From contig JABIVD010000044.1 of assembly GCA_018667335.1 (NCBI GenBank), positions 165,763 through 229,762 of the forward strand: a DNA stretch of 64,000 nucleotides, given 5' to 3'. Positions 45,443-53,857 of the stretch are shown here, piece after piece. This stretch comes from Rhodospirillaceae bacterium. Lineage in GTDB: Bacteria > Pseudomonadota > Alphaproteobacteria > UBA6615. The first letter of the stretch is position 1. Each line of letters starts with the position of its first letter. A model generated the notes under the pieces. That model was given only the letters and a program-made list of their open reading frames with translations, searched no databases and was not told the origin of the DNA. The position numbers were made by a program, and so were the translations under genes.

Positions 45443-45465
45443 AATCGAACGCATTCTTTTCGATT
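45443..45465. promoter_or_regulatory. Second TCGAA-type dyad in the uraH/puuE divergent promoter
   Basis: AATCGAA-N9-TTCGATT shares the ATCGAA half-site with the dyad at 45398-45417, centred about 46 bp away. Two related sites in one divergent promoter suggest cooperative binding or looping by one regulator. Confidence 0.6.
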
Positions 45466-45499
45466 ATACGTAAATGTCGGCTTGCCGAGGGGAACAAAC

Positions 45500-46921
45500 T
45501 TGAATCGTTATCCACGTGATCTGCATGGCTATGGTGCCACGCCGCCCGACCCGCAATGGCCGAACGGTGCACGCATCGCCGTGCAGTTCGTCATGAATTA
45601 TGAAGAAGGCGGCGAGAATAACATTCTGCATGGTGATGCTGCCTCCGAGGCGTTTCTGTCGGAAGTCGTCAGCGCCCAGCCCTGGCCCGGCCAGCGGCAC
45701 TGGAACATCGAGACCATGTACGAGTATGGCGCACGCGTCGGTTTCTGGCGCCTGCATCGTCTGTTTACCGAGGCCGAAATCCCCATCACCGTCTATGCGG
45801 TCGGCACCGCACTGGAGCGGTCTCCGGGCCAGACCGCGGCCATGCAGGAGGCGGGCTGGGAGATCGCCAGTCACGGCCACAAATGGATCGAGTGGAAAGA
45901 TTTCCCGATCGACGAGGAGCGCCGCCTGATCGAGGAAGGCATCCGCATCCACACCGAAGCCACCGGCGAACGACCCCTTGGCTGGTACACCGGCCGCGGC
46001 ACCGAGAATACACTCGACCTGATCGCCGACATCGGCGGGTTTGCCTACACAGCCGACAGCTATGCCGATGACCTGCCCTACTGGCACATGTCCGGCAGCA
46101 AACCCCTGCTCGTGGTGCCCTACACGCTGGAAGCCAACGACATGCGCTTCGCCACGGCGCAGGGATTCAACTCCGGTGATCAGTTCTTCACCTATCTCAA
46201 GGATAGTTTCGACGCGCTGTATGCCGAGGGCGAGGCGGGAGCGCCGAAGATGCTCTCGATCGGTTTGCACTGCAGGATCGTCGGTCGCCCCGGTCGGATC
46301 CAGGCCCTGAAGCGCTTCGTCGAATATGCCCAATCCCATGACGCGGTCTGGTTTGCCCGCCGGGTCGACATCGCCCGCCACTGGCACACACACCATCCGG
46401 CACCGGATCCGGCCGGCCGGCCGTCCACGCTCTCGCAAGACGATTTCGTCGCCCGCTACGGCGGCATCTTCGAGCATTCGCCCTGGGTCGCCGAACGCGC
46501 CCATGCGCTGGAGCTCGGCCCAGCCCACGACACGGCCAACGGGTTGCACAATGCCATGGCGCGGGTGTTCCGGGCCGGGGGTGACGATGAACGCCGCGGC
46601 GTTCTGACAGCCCATCCGGACCTCGCCGGCAAGATCGCCCAGACCAAACGCCTGACGGCCGAATCCACTGCCGAACAGGCGTCGGCCGGGCTCGACGCGC
46701 TCACGGACGATGAGCGCGCGACCTTCGAGAAACTCAACACGACCTACCGCGACAAGTTCGGTTTTCCGTTCATCATCGCGGTGAAGGGCCTGACCAAGGC
46801 CGACATCCTTGCGGCGTTCGAGCGACGGGTCGACCACGACCGCGCAACCGAATTCGCCGAGGCCTGCCGCCAGGTCGAACGTATCGCGCTGCTGCGCCTG
46901 AAGGACTTACTCGATGACTGA
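45500..46921 (+). CDS. Bifunctional allantoinase PuuE - OHCU decarboxylase UraD
   Basis: A 473-residue fusion. Residues about 1-300 are a PuuE-type allantoinase of the polysaccharide-deacetylase fold (NYEEGGENNILHGD, ASHGHKWIEWKDF, GWYTGRGT). Residues about 310-473 are OHCU decarboxylase (FEHSPWVAERA, AHPDLAGK, KFGFPFIIAVKG). It thus turns OHCU into (S)-allantoin and allantoin into allantoate in one polypeptide. The start is most likely the TTG at 45500, because AGGGGAAC lies directly before it; a TTG at 45482 would put that site inside the gene. It overlaps the allantoicase gene by eight bases. Confidence 0.93.
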   Translation: MNRYPRDLHGYGATPPDPQWPNGARIAVQFVMNYEEGGENNILHGDAASEAFLSEVVSAQPWPGQRHWNIETMYEYGARVGFWRLHRLFTEAEIPITVYAVGTALERSPGQTAAMQEAGWEIASHGHKWIEWKDFPIDEERRLIEEGIRIHTEATGERPLGWYTGRGTENTLDLIADIGGFAYTADSYADDLPYWHMSGSKPLLVVPYTLEANDMRFATAQGFNSGDQFFTYLKDSFDALYAEGEAGAPKMLSIGLHCRIVGRPGRIQALKRFVEYAQSHDAVWFARRVDIARHWHTHHPAPDPAGRPSTLSQDDFVARYGGIFEHSPWVAERAHALELGPAHDTANGLHNAMARVFRAGGDDERRGVLTAHPDLAGKIAQTKRLTAESTAEQASAGLDALTDDERATFEKLNTTYRDKFGFPFIIAVKGLTKADILAAFERRVDHDRATEFAEACRQVERIALLRLKDLLDD

Positions 46922-47957
46922 TGCCGCTCTGAGCCAGGAACGCAAGCCGCTGCTGCGCACCGACGAACTGCCAGACTTCGCACGAAACGCGATCAATCTC
47001 GCATCTGCAAGCCTGGGCGCGCGCGGGGTTTTCGCCACGGACGAGTTCTTCGCACCCCTGGTCCGCATGCTGCAGGACAGCAGCCCGGTCTTCATCACCG
47101 ACAAATATGACGATCACGGCAAATGGATGGACGGCTGGGAGTCGCGACGTCGACGCGGCGGCGGCCACGACCACGCGATCATCGCACTGGCGGTGCCGGG
47201 CACGATCGACGGGTTCGATGTCGACACGTCCTTCTTCACCGGCAATCACCCGCCCGAATGCCGGGTCGAGGCTTGCCGGTCCGACGGGGACCCCGACGAC
47301 GGGACAGAATGGACCGAGTTGTTGCCGATGCAGCATCTGGAACCGGACTCACATCATTTCCTGCGCTGCGCCGACGAGAATGTATGGAGCCATCTGCGTT
47401 TCCACATTCATCCCGACGGCGGCGTCGCCCGGTTGCGGGTGTTCGGCACACCCTACCTGGATCCGGCTTCACTCCAGGGCCGCGACATCGACCTGGTCGC
47501 GACCCTCACGGGCGGCCGGATCGTTGCATACTCGGATGCCCATTACGGCACCTATCATCGCCTGCTGGCGCCCGGCCGCGGGCAGAACATGGGCGATGGT
47601 TGGGAAACCCGCCGCCGTCGCGGACCGGGCTATGACTGGATCATCCTCGCACTCGGTGTGCGCGGGACGATCTCCCGTGCCGTCGTGGACACCGCCTACT
47701 TCAAGGGCAACTACCCCGACAGCTGTTCGATCCAGGCAGTGGATTTGGGCATGACCGGCATCGACATCGACGACGCGGCGATCGCAAATTCGGAAGACTG
47801 GCCGGCATTGCTGAGCCAGCAGAAACTCTCTGCCGACGCCGTGCACGAGTTCGTCGACGAGCAGGTGACCGGACTCGGCACGGCCACCCATGTACGGCTC
47901 AATATTTTTCCCGACGGCGGGGTCAGCCGACTGCGTCTGTTCGGCAGGGTTGCATGA
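46914..47957 (+). CDS. alc: Allantoicase
   Basis: A 347-residue allantoicase made of two homologous beta-jelly-roll repeats, each with a DGWE(S/T)RRRRG motif (near residues 70 and 228). It hydrolyses allantoate to ureidoglycolate and urea. It overlaps the upstream puuE-uraD fusion and the downstream allA (ATGA), giving tight translational coupling. No urease is in the window. Confidence 0.95.
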   Translation: MTDAALSQERKPLLRTDELPDFARNAINLASASLGARGVFATDEFFAPLVRMLQDSSPVFITDKYDDHGKWMDGWESRRRRGGGHDHAIIALAVPGTIDGFDVDTSFFTGNHPPECRVEACRSDGDPDDGTEWTELLPMQHLEPDSHHFLRCADENVWSHLRFHIHPDGGVARLRVFGTPYLDPASLQGRDIDLVATLTGGRIVAYSDAHYGTYHRLLAPGRGQNMGDGWETRRRRGPGYDWIILALGVRGTISRAVVDTAYFKGNYPDSCSIQAVDLGMTGIDIDDAAIANSEDWPALLSQQKLSADAVHEFVDEQVTGLGTATHVRLNIFPDGGVSRLRLFGRVA

Positions 47958-48454
47958 GCCACACGCTCACCATCTCGCCGCTGACGGCCGAGGCGTTCGC
48001 GCCCTATGGCGATGTGATCGACGCGTCGGGCACGCCGGACATGATGATCAATCAGGAAATGTGCGGGCGGTTCCATGACCGCGCCATCATCGACCTAAAG
48101 GATGAAGGCGGGCGCGCAGGAATCAGCGTGTTCAAGGCCACGGCCCGCACGCTACCCTATTCGCTGGATTTGATGGAACGGCACCCGCTCGGCAGCCAGG
48201 CCTTTGTGCCCATGTCTGCAGACCCGTTTCTCGTAATCGTCGCGCGCGACCTAAATGGTCGCCCGCACGAACCGAAGGCGTTCCTGACCAATACCGGTCA
48301 GGGCGTCAACTACCACCGGGGGACATGGCACGGCGTCCTGACGCCGCTCCACGAACCCGGGTTGTTCGCCGTGGTCGATCGAATCGGCCCCGGCGAAAAT
48401 CTGGAGGAGCATTGGTTCGAAGAACCATACGAAATAACAAAAACTGAGAGCTGA
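47954..48454 (+). CDS. allA: Ureidoglycolate lyase
   Basis: A 166-residue cupin-like ureidoglycolate lyase that splits ureidoglycolate into glyoxylate and urea. Landmarks are the N-terminal FAPYGDVID, GISVFKA, LMERHPLGSQAF and the YHRGTWHGVLTPL strand near the C-terminus. It overlaps the allantoicase stop by four bases. It completes the urate-to-glyoxylate route encoded here. Confidence 0.94.
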   Translation: MSHTLTISPLTAEAFAPYGDVIDASGTPDMMINQEMCGRFHDRAIIDLKDEGGRAGISVFKATARTLPYSLDLMERHPLGSQAFVPMSADPFLVIVARDLNGRPHEPKAFLTNTGQGVNYHRGTWHGVLTPLHEPGLFAVVDRIGPGENLEEHWFEEPYEITKTES

Positions 48455-48506
48455 CCCCGATCAGCATTCGTACGCTTCTCCCCAACCACTGGAGGCACGC
48501 TTAAAG

Positions 48507-49886
48507 ATGGCTAACATGTCCAACCTCGGAACGCCGGAACAGCTCCGCGATCCGAACTATATGCCGCCGATCGCGAAAGCGATTCCGCTCGGCATCCAGC
48601 ATGTGCTGGCAATGTTTATTTCCAACGTCACACCCGCAATCATCGTCGCCGGCGCCGCCGGCTTCGGATTCGGTTCCAACTCTCCGGACTTCCCGATTCT
48701 TCTTTACATGATCCAGATGTCGATGCTGTTCGCCGGTGTCGCCACCCTGATCCAGACCAGCGGTCTCGGCCCCATCGGTGCGAAACTGCCGGTCGTCCAG
48801 GGGACGAGCTTTGCGTTCCTGCCGATCATGATCCCGCTGGTCGCAGGCCAGGGTGTCGAGGCGCTTCCCGCGCTGTTCGGCGGTGTCCTGGTTGGTGGCG
48901 TGTTCCACGCCCTCCTCGGCACGTTCATCGGCAAGATCCGGTTCGCGCTGCCGCCGCTGGTCACGGGTCTCGTTGTCCTGATGATCGGCCTGGCGCTGGT
49001 GAAGGTCGGCATCCAGTATTCTGCTGGCGGTGTGCCTGCAATCGGCAAGGCCGAATATGGCAGCCTGCAGAACTGGGCCGTCGCCGGTAGCGTCATCGTC
49101 GTGACCCTGGGGCTGAAGTTCTTCGCCCGCGGCATGTGGTCCGTCGCGGCCGTGCTCATCGGCCTGATCGTCGGTTACATCTTCGCCGCCGCACTGGGCA
49201 TGGTGAGTTTCGCCAATGTCGGGCGCGCCGCCGTCTTCGAGGTGCCTGAGTTCTTCCCGTTCGGGATCGAATTCACCACCGCGGCGATCGTCGGTTTCTG
49301 TCTGATGGCATTCGTCTCGGCGGTTGAAACCGTCGGCGACGTGTCGGGGATCGCCAAGGGCGGTGCCGGACGCGAGGCCACAGACGAGGAGATCGTCGGC
49401 GCGACCTACGCCGATGGCCTGGGCTCCGCCGTTGCGGGGCTGTTCGGCGGCCTGCCGAACACCTCGTTCAGCCAGAATGTCGGCCTCGTGGCCATGACCG
49501 GTGTCATGAGCCGCCACGTGGTGACCATCGGTGCGATCCTGCTGGTCGCGGCCGGGCTCATCCCGAAGGTCGGTGCGCTGATCACGACGATCCCCATCGA
49601 GGTTCTCGGCGGCGGTGTCGTGGTGATGTTCGGCATGGTGGCCGCCGCGGGCATGTCGATGCTCTCGGAGGTCAACTGGAACCGGCGCAACATGGTGATC
49701 TTCGCCGTGTCGCTGGGTCTCGGCCTCGGACTGCAGCTCGAATCGGGTGCGCTCCAGCATGTTCCGGACTCGATCCGGGTGCTGTTGGCCTCGGGCCTGC
49801 TGCCGGCCGCGTTCCTCGCGATCATCCTGAACCTCATCCTGCCGGAAGAACTGGCAGACGATGTGAAGGCGGGCGGCGACGACTGA
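48507..49886 (+). CDS. NCS2 family xanthine/urate permease
   Basis: A 459-residue nucleobase:cation symporter 2 protein with about 12-14 transmembrane helices. Family motifs are VVQGTSFAFLPIM (helix 3), the SAVETVGDVSGIAKGG region and NTSFSQNVGLVAMTGVMSR. Its place at the end of the purine operon makes urate or xanthine the likely substrate, imported with H+ or Na+. GGAGG lies 11 bases before the ATG, slightly far. A strong terminator follows. Confidence 0.93.
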   Translation: MANMSNLGTPEQLRDPNYMPPIAKAIPLGIQHVLAMFISNVTPAIIVAGAAGFGFGSNSPDFPILLYMIQMSMLFAGVATLIQTSGLGPIGAKLPVVQGTSFAFLPIMIPLVAGQGVEALPALFGGVLVGGVFHALLGTFIGKIRFALPPLVTGLVVLMIGLALVKVGIQYSAGGVPAIGKAEYGSLQNWAVAGSVIVVTLGLKFFARGMWSVAAVLIGLIVGYIFAAALGMVSFANVGRAAVFEVPEFFPFGIEFTTAAIVGFCLMAFVSAVETVGDVSGIAKGGAGREATDEEIVGATYADGLGSAVAGLFGGLPNTSFSQNVGLVAMTGVMSRHVVTIGAILLVAAGLIPKVGALITTIPIEVLGGGVVVMFGMVAAAGMSMLSEVNWNRRNMVIFAVSLGLGLGLQLESGALQHVPDSIRVLLASGLLPAAFLAIILNLILPEELADDVKAGGDD

Positions 49887-49912
49887 TCGTCCGACACAAG
49901 CTTGATAAAGAG

Positions 49913-49941
49913 AAGCCCCGGCCGGTCGCCGGGGCTTTTTC
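49913..49941 (+). terminator. Rho-independent terminator of the purine operon
   Basis: AAGCCCCGGC (49913-49922) pairs with GCCGGGGCTT (49928-49937) around a five-base loop and runs into TTTTTC. It is a strong intrinsic terminator 26 bp after the permease stop codon. Confidence 0.93.
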
Positions 49942-49965
49942 TTTGGGCAATCAAATGAGGGGAAA

Positions 49966-50042
49966 TGGTGCGCTCGGCAGGACTCGAACCTGCTACCCCC
50001 GGTTTAGGAAACCGGTGCTCTATCCAGATGAGCTACGAGCGC
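49966..50042 (-). tRNA. tRNA-Arg, anticodon CCT
   Basis: The minus strand folds as a complete 77-nt cloverleaf: acceptor GCGCTCG with CGAGCGC, D arm GCTC/GAGC, anticodon stem CCGGT/ACCGG with loop TTCCTAA, and T arm GCAGG-TTCGAGT-CCTGC. The 3' CCA is encoded. The anticodon at 50008-50006 is CCT, reading AGG codons. Confidence 0.97.
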
Positions 50043-50395
50043 CCGTCATGCGACGTGCACCCCTAATTAGCGCCCACAGAAGACGGGCGCTAGTCCGATT
50101 GAACTTCCCAGTTGTTGCTGGAAGGCGGCAAACGGCTTCACCAGTCATGCGATCGACCCAACTGGTGGGCGGGTTTCGGCCCTCCACCTGCCACGGACCT
50201 CGTTCATGTCCGCCGTCTGATGAGCGTCTGTTTCTGCCACGACCTTCTTGCGCTACCCGCTTTTGACCCTCAAAATAATCACAAATAGCCATTGGGACGC
50301 GCGACGCTTGTGGCAGAAACGCACGCCGCGCGTCCGAGATACAAAGCCTTCTGTAAACCCGGTGTCGATCATCGTCGCCCCGAGGATCGTCTCCC
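50043..50395. other. 353-bp intergenic region without a supported gene
   Basis: No convincing coding sequence is seen. It holds a short hairpin (TAGCGCCC at 50068-50075 with GGGCGCTA at 50085-50092) just upstream of the tRNA and a long-range 11-bp inverted repeat (50230-50240 with 50310-50320). Between the latter arms is an AT-rich stretch that may contain the cfa promoter. Confidence 0.6.
50230..50320. repeat. 11-bp perfect inverted repeat flanking 69 bp
   Basis: GTTTCTGCCAC (50230-50240) and GTGGCAGAAAC (50310-50320) are exact inverted copies. The interval includes the AT-rich region around 50265-50290. A paired operator or a structured cfa leader is possible; no transposase or target duplication is seen. 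Confidence 0.6.
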
Positions 50396-51634
50396 ATGTC
50401 GCAGCACGTGCAGACCGACTTCCCGCTTCAACACCGATCCGGCGGCCTCGCCCTCGGCCCCCGTCTCCTGGCCAGCGTCCTCAACCGCCTTTCCGACGCG
50501 CTGACGGCCGGACAACTCACGGTCGAGTTGCCCGATGGCCGCCGCGTCCACGCTGCGGGAACAGTTGAAGGGCCGGACGCCGCGATTAAAATCAACCGAG
50601 ACCGGATGGCCCGTCAGCTTCTTTTCGAAGGCACGCTGGGCCTCGCGGACTCCTATGTCGCCGGCGACTGGGAGAGCGATGATCTCACGGCGGTGATCGA
50701 ACTGGGGGCCAAGAATATCGATTCCCTGGGCGCGCGCTTTACGCCCCTGCGTGTCGCGCGGACACTCGGCCGATTGCATCAGCGGCTGAAGGCCAACACG
50801 CGCCGCGGCAGCCGCCGGAACATCGCCGCCCACTACGACCTGGGCAATGAATTCTATGCCGCATGGCTCGATCCGAGCATGACTTATTCAGCCGCCTGTT
50901 TCGACCCGAACGATGACTCACTGACCACTTCGCAGATCCGGAAGTTTGACCAACTGGCGGAAATGCTGGAGCTCCAACCGGGCGATCAGCTTCTGGAAAT
51001 CGGCTGTGGATGGGGTGCATTCGCGATCCATGCCGCCACGCACTACGGCAGTCAGGTGACCGCCCTGACCGTGTCCCCATCGCAGGCGGCCTGGGCACGC
51101 CGGAAAGTCAGCGAAGCGGGTCTGGACGGTCGGGTCGAAATTCGTTTGCAGGATTATCGCGACATCACGGGCACCTTCGACAAGATCGCGTCGATCGAGA
51201 TGTTCGAAGCGGTTGGCGAGGCCTATTGGCCGACCTTCTTTGGCGTCATGGGTGCGCGGTTGCGCCCGGGCGGGATCGCCGGCATGCAGGTGATCACGAT
51301 CGATGAGGCGCGGTTCGAGGCGTACCGCCGCAATCCAGACTTCATCCAGCTGCGTGTGTTTCCCGGCGGCATGCTGCCGTCGCCTTCACGGTTTGTACAG
51401 GAAGCGGCCGACGCCGGCCTGGAGGTTTCGGACAGCCATACCTTCGGACGGGACTATGCCGAGACCCTGCGCCGCTGGCGGCTGGCCTTCGAGGCGGCCT
51501 GGCCGGCGATCGCGACCAGGGATTTTGACGAAAAGTTCCGCCGGCTGTGGCGCTACTATCTTTGCTATTGCGAGGCGGGATTTCGCGCCGGGAACATCTC
51601 TGTCACCCAGTACCGGATTAACCAGCCCGGCTAG
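50396..51634 (+). CDS. cfa: Cyclopropane-fatty-acyl-phospholipid synthase
   Basis: A 412-residue SAM-dependent enzyme that adds a methylene bridge to unsaturated acyl chains of membrane phospholipids. An N-terminal lipid-binding region (about 1-130) precedes the methyltransferase domain, with HYDLGNEFYAAWLD, the SAM motif LEIGCGWGAFA, SIEMFEAVG and the C-terminal WRYYLCYCEAGF. Length and motifs are complete. The ATG at 50396 is the first in the family-like N-terminus, although its ribosome site is poor. Confidence 0.94.
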   Translation: MSQHVQTDFPLQHRSGGLALGPRLLASVLNRLSDALTAGQLTVELPDGRRVHAAGTVEGPDAAIKINRDRMARQLLFEGTLGLADSYVAGDWESDDLTAVIELGAKNIDSLGARFTPLRVARTLGRLHQRLKANTRRGSRRNIAAHYDLGNEFYAAWLDPSMTYSAACFDPNDDSLTTSQIRKFDQLAEMLELQPGDQLLEIGCGWGAFAIHAATHYGSQVTALTVSPSQAAWARRKVSEAGLDGRVEIRLQDYRDITGTFDKIASIEMFEAVGEAYWPTFFGVMGARLRPGGIAGMQVITIDEARFEAYRRNPDFIQLRVFPGGMLPSPSRFVQEAADAGLEVSDSHTFGRDYAETLRRWRLAFEAAWPAIATRDFDEKFRRLWRYYLCYCEAGFRAGNISVTQYRINQPG

Positions 51635-51672
51635 TCGGGCTTTCGTCCTGGCCCGCCTTGCTTCGCCCGAAC

Positions 51673-52569
51673 CTATTTGGCGGGGCGGACCGACTTGTAC
51701 CAGTCGAGGATCTCCTCGCCCGTCCACACGAACGTATCGTCGCGGTTGCACACATGCTCCAGAATTCGCCGGATTTCCCGGGCTCTGTGGGGCACACCCA
51801 TGATGTAGGGGTGCAGGGTGAAACACATGATCCGGGTCGATCCCGGCTCGGCGGTGGCGTCTTCCATCAGCTGATCGAACTCACGGATGGCCCGATCGCC
51901 ATATTCCTGGGCGCGGTGCCCCTGAATCAGCTGCATCGACAGATCATTGAGCTCCTGGGTATAGGGCAGGCCGACCATCGTACCGGATGTGGTTCGCAGA
52001 TCGACGGGCTGATCATCAAGCACCCAGTCGGCCACATACTCAAAACCGGCCTCATGGAGCCAGTCCACCGTGTCATGGGTCTCGGCCAGGGCCGGCCCGA
52101 GCCACCCCTTCGGATCCCGGCCCGAATACTCCCGCAGCTTCTTGAACACCCGGTGGATCATGTCCTCCTGGTCCTCAACCGCCGGCAAGGCACGCTGTAT
52201 CCAGCCATGTCCGCACAGGTCCCAACCGGATTCGAGCGCGGCGTCGACGACCTGCGGATACACGTCACAAACCGTGCCGTTAAGCACCAATGTCGCCTTG
52301 GCGGCGAACTCGTCGAAAATCCGCTTGAGCCGCCAGAATCCGACCCGCTGGCCATATTCATGCCAGGCCCAGTTGGGAATATCCGGCACCGATTTCTCGA
52401 CCCCGCCTGGTGGATTTACCACCGTCCGCGGCATCGGTTTTTCGATCACCCAATTCTCGACATTGATGCAGGGCCACACCACAACCTTGCGACCTTCCGG
52501 CAGTGGCAAGGGTGCGCGACCATTGATGGGGACAAAATCGATCCGGTCCGTCGGCCAGTCGAGGCTCAT
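51673..52569 (-). CDS. PuuE-like polysaccharide deacetylase family protein
   Basis: A 298-residue CE4-fold protein of the PuuE/allantoinase-like branch. EYGQRVGFWRLKRIFDEF and SGWDLCGHGW parallel the segments EYGARVGFWRLHRLF and AGWEIASHGH of the allantoinase domain at 45500-46921. LHPYIMGVPHRAREI near the end carries the later metal or active-site His. It could be a second ureide or amide hydrolase, or act on an N-acyl substrate. It sits 57 bp downstream of folB on the same strand, away from the purine operon, so its job is uncertain. Confidence 0.82.
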   Translation of the reverse strand: MSLDWPTDRIDFVPINGRAPLPLPEGRKVVVWPCINVENWVIEKPMPRTVVNPPGGVEKSVPDIPNWAWHEYGQRVGFWRLKRIFDEFAAKATLVLNGTVCDVYPQVVDAALESGWDLCGHGWIQRALPAVEDQEDMIHRVFKKLREYSGRDPKGWLGPALAETHDTVDWLHEAGFEYVADWVLDDQPVDLRTTSGTMVGLPYTQELNDLSMQLIQGHRAQEYGDRAIREFDQLMEDATAEPGSTRIMCFTLHPYIMGVPHRAREIRRILEHVCNRDDTFVWTGEEILDWYKSVRPAK

Positions 52570-52626
52570 ATCTCTCTCCCTGTCATGCGCACCGAAACGG
52601 CGCGTCTGTCACTCTGCGCGCCGGGC

Positions 52627-53055
52627 TCAACCCGTCCGCACACGCACCAACTCGTATCCAACCCCGTCACAGTCGGGATAGATGTCCGTCTTCTCCGTGG
52701 ACACGCGAACCGCGAGCACCTCGTCGAAATCGAGACACATGGCAGCGATCTCGCCGACCAGGGTTTCCTGGAGATTGATGTGGCGACCCTCGATCAGCGA
52801 CTGTACGCCGCTGTGGATGCGGTCGTAGTTGAACACCTCGGTGATAGAGTCCGTTTTCGGCACGATATCGGCACGCAGATACAACACCATGTTGATTCGC
52901 ACCGGCTGGGTGCGGCCCTTTTCATTTTCATGCACGCCCATGTGCATGTTCACCAGGAGATTGCGGAAGAAAATCTTGCGCACCTCGGGCCACCGGTCGA
53001 GCAGCCGCTGCTCGACGGGGTCGGTGACTGCCATATCGCTCACGGGCATGCTCAT
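52627..53055 (-). CDS. folB: Dihydroneopterin aldolase
   Basis: A 142-residue pterin-fold protein of folate biosynthesis, converting 7,8-dihydroneopterin to 6-hydroxymethyl-dihydropterin and glycolaldehyde. Motifs are MGVHENEKGRTQPVRINM, FNYDRIHSGV and the C-terminal VSTEKTDIYPDCDGVGYEL. The start overlaps the stop of the upstream SDR by four bases. Confidence 0.88.
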   Translation of the reverse strand: MSMPVSDMAVTDPVEQRLLDRWPEVRKIFFRNLLVNMHMGVHENEKGRTQPVRINMVLYLRADIVPKTDSITEVFNYDRIHSGVQSLIEGRHINLQETLVGEIAAMCLDFDEVLAVRVSTEKTDIYPDCDGVGYELVRVRTG

Positions 53056-53837
53056 TCGCCAATTTCTTTCGTCGGGCTCGGGTCGAGGAACATAACGTCA
53101 CGCGCACTCGGCACCAAATGTTGCCCGCCATCAACCAGGATTGTCTCCCCCGTCACCGCCCGCGCACCCAACAGATACAGCACGGCGCCCGCAACATCAT
53201 CGGGCTGGGATCCCCGCGCCAGCGGCGTGCGACCATGAACTGCGTCAAACTGGGATTGCGGCTGATCGCCGCTCGGCAGGGTCAGACCGGGCGCAACGGC
53301 ACACACCCGGACAGATGGACCCAGGGACGCCGCCGTCATCTCGGTCAGCGCGGCCAGACCATGTTTGGACAACGTGTAAGACAAGAAATCCGGGTTCGGG
53401 TTGGCCAGCTTCTGATCCAGGATATTGACGATCACGCCCTCGCCACCTTCGGGTAGCTGAGTCGCGAAAGCACGCGACAGGATCGCCGGCGCACGCAAGT
53501 TTACCGCCATGACCCGATCGAATATTTCGGCATCAATATCGAGCGCCGTGTCCTCGACAAACATCGACGCATTGTTGATCAGGCAACCGAGACCGCCCGT
53601 CAGCGTGCGCGCGTCATCGACCAGCCGGGTGCACGCCTTTCCGTCCGACAAGTCTGCGGCCAGGGCGACGGCCCGACCGCCGGCATCGGTGATCGCACGA
53701 ACCGTCTCTTCGGCATCGGATTCGGAATGATTGTAGTGCACGACGACATGCCAGCCGGCTGCGGCAAGCGTCTCCGCCAGACAACGGCCAATACGCCGCG
53801 CCGCCCCCGTGATCAACGCGCCGCCCATATCACCCAT
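53052..53837 (-). CDS. SDR, FolM-like dihydromonapterin/dihydrofolate reductase
   Basis: A 261-residue SDR with ITGAARRIGRCLAE. The Arg-Arg of TGAxRRIG is typical of FolM and pteridine reductases that use NADPH. LINNASMF and the YTLSKHGL active site follow, and the terminal LVDGGQH is normal. Overlap with folB by four bases supports a pterin role, making the pair a folate or tetrahydromonapterin module. The alternative start at 53828 shortens it by three residues. Confidence 0.85.
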   Translation of the reverse strand: MGDMGGALITGAARRIGRCLAETLAAAGWHVVVHYNHSESDAEETVRAITDAGGRAVALAADLSDGKACTRLVDDARTLTGGLGCLINNASMFVEDTALDIDAEIFDRVMAVNLRAPAILSRAFATQLPEGGEGVIVNILDQKLANPNPDFLSYTLSKHGLAALTEMTAASLGPSVRVCAVAPGLTLPSGDQPQSQFDAVHGRTPLARGSQPDDVAGAVLYLLGARAVTGETILVDGGQHLVPSARDVMFLDPSPTKEIGE

Positions 53838-53857
53838 GGTTCGAGCGCCCGTCGCGG

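Noticed and set aside
49966..50395. Genomic island or attachment site at tRNA-Arg(CCT)
   Set aside because: The tRNA gene is intact, a housekeeping-type terminator lies 24 bp from its 3' end, no integrase is present, and no duplicate of the tRNA 3' end was found in the window.
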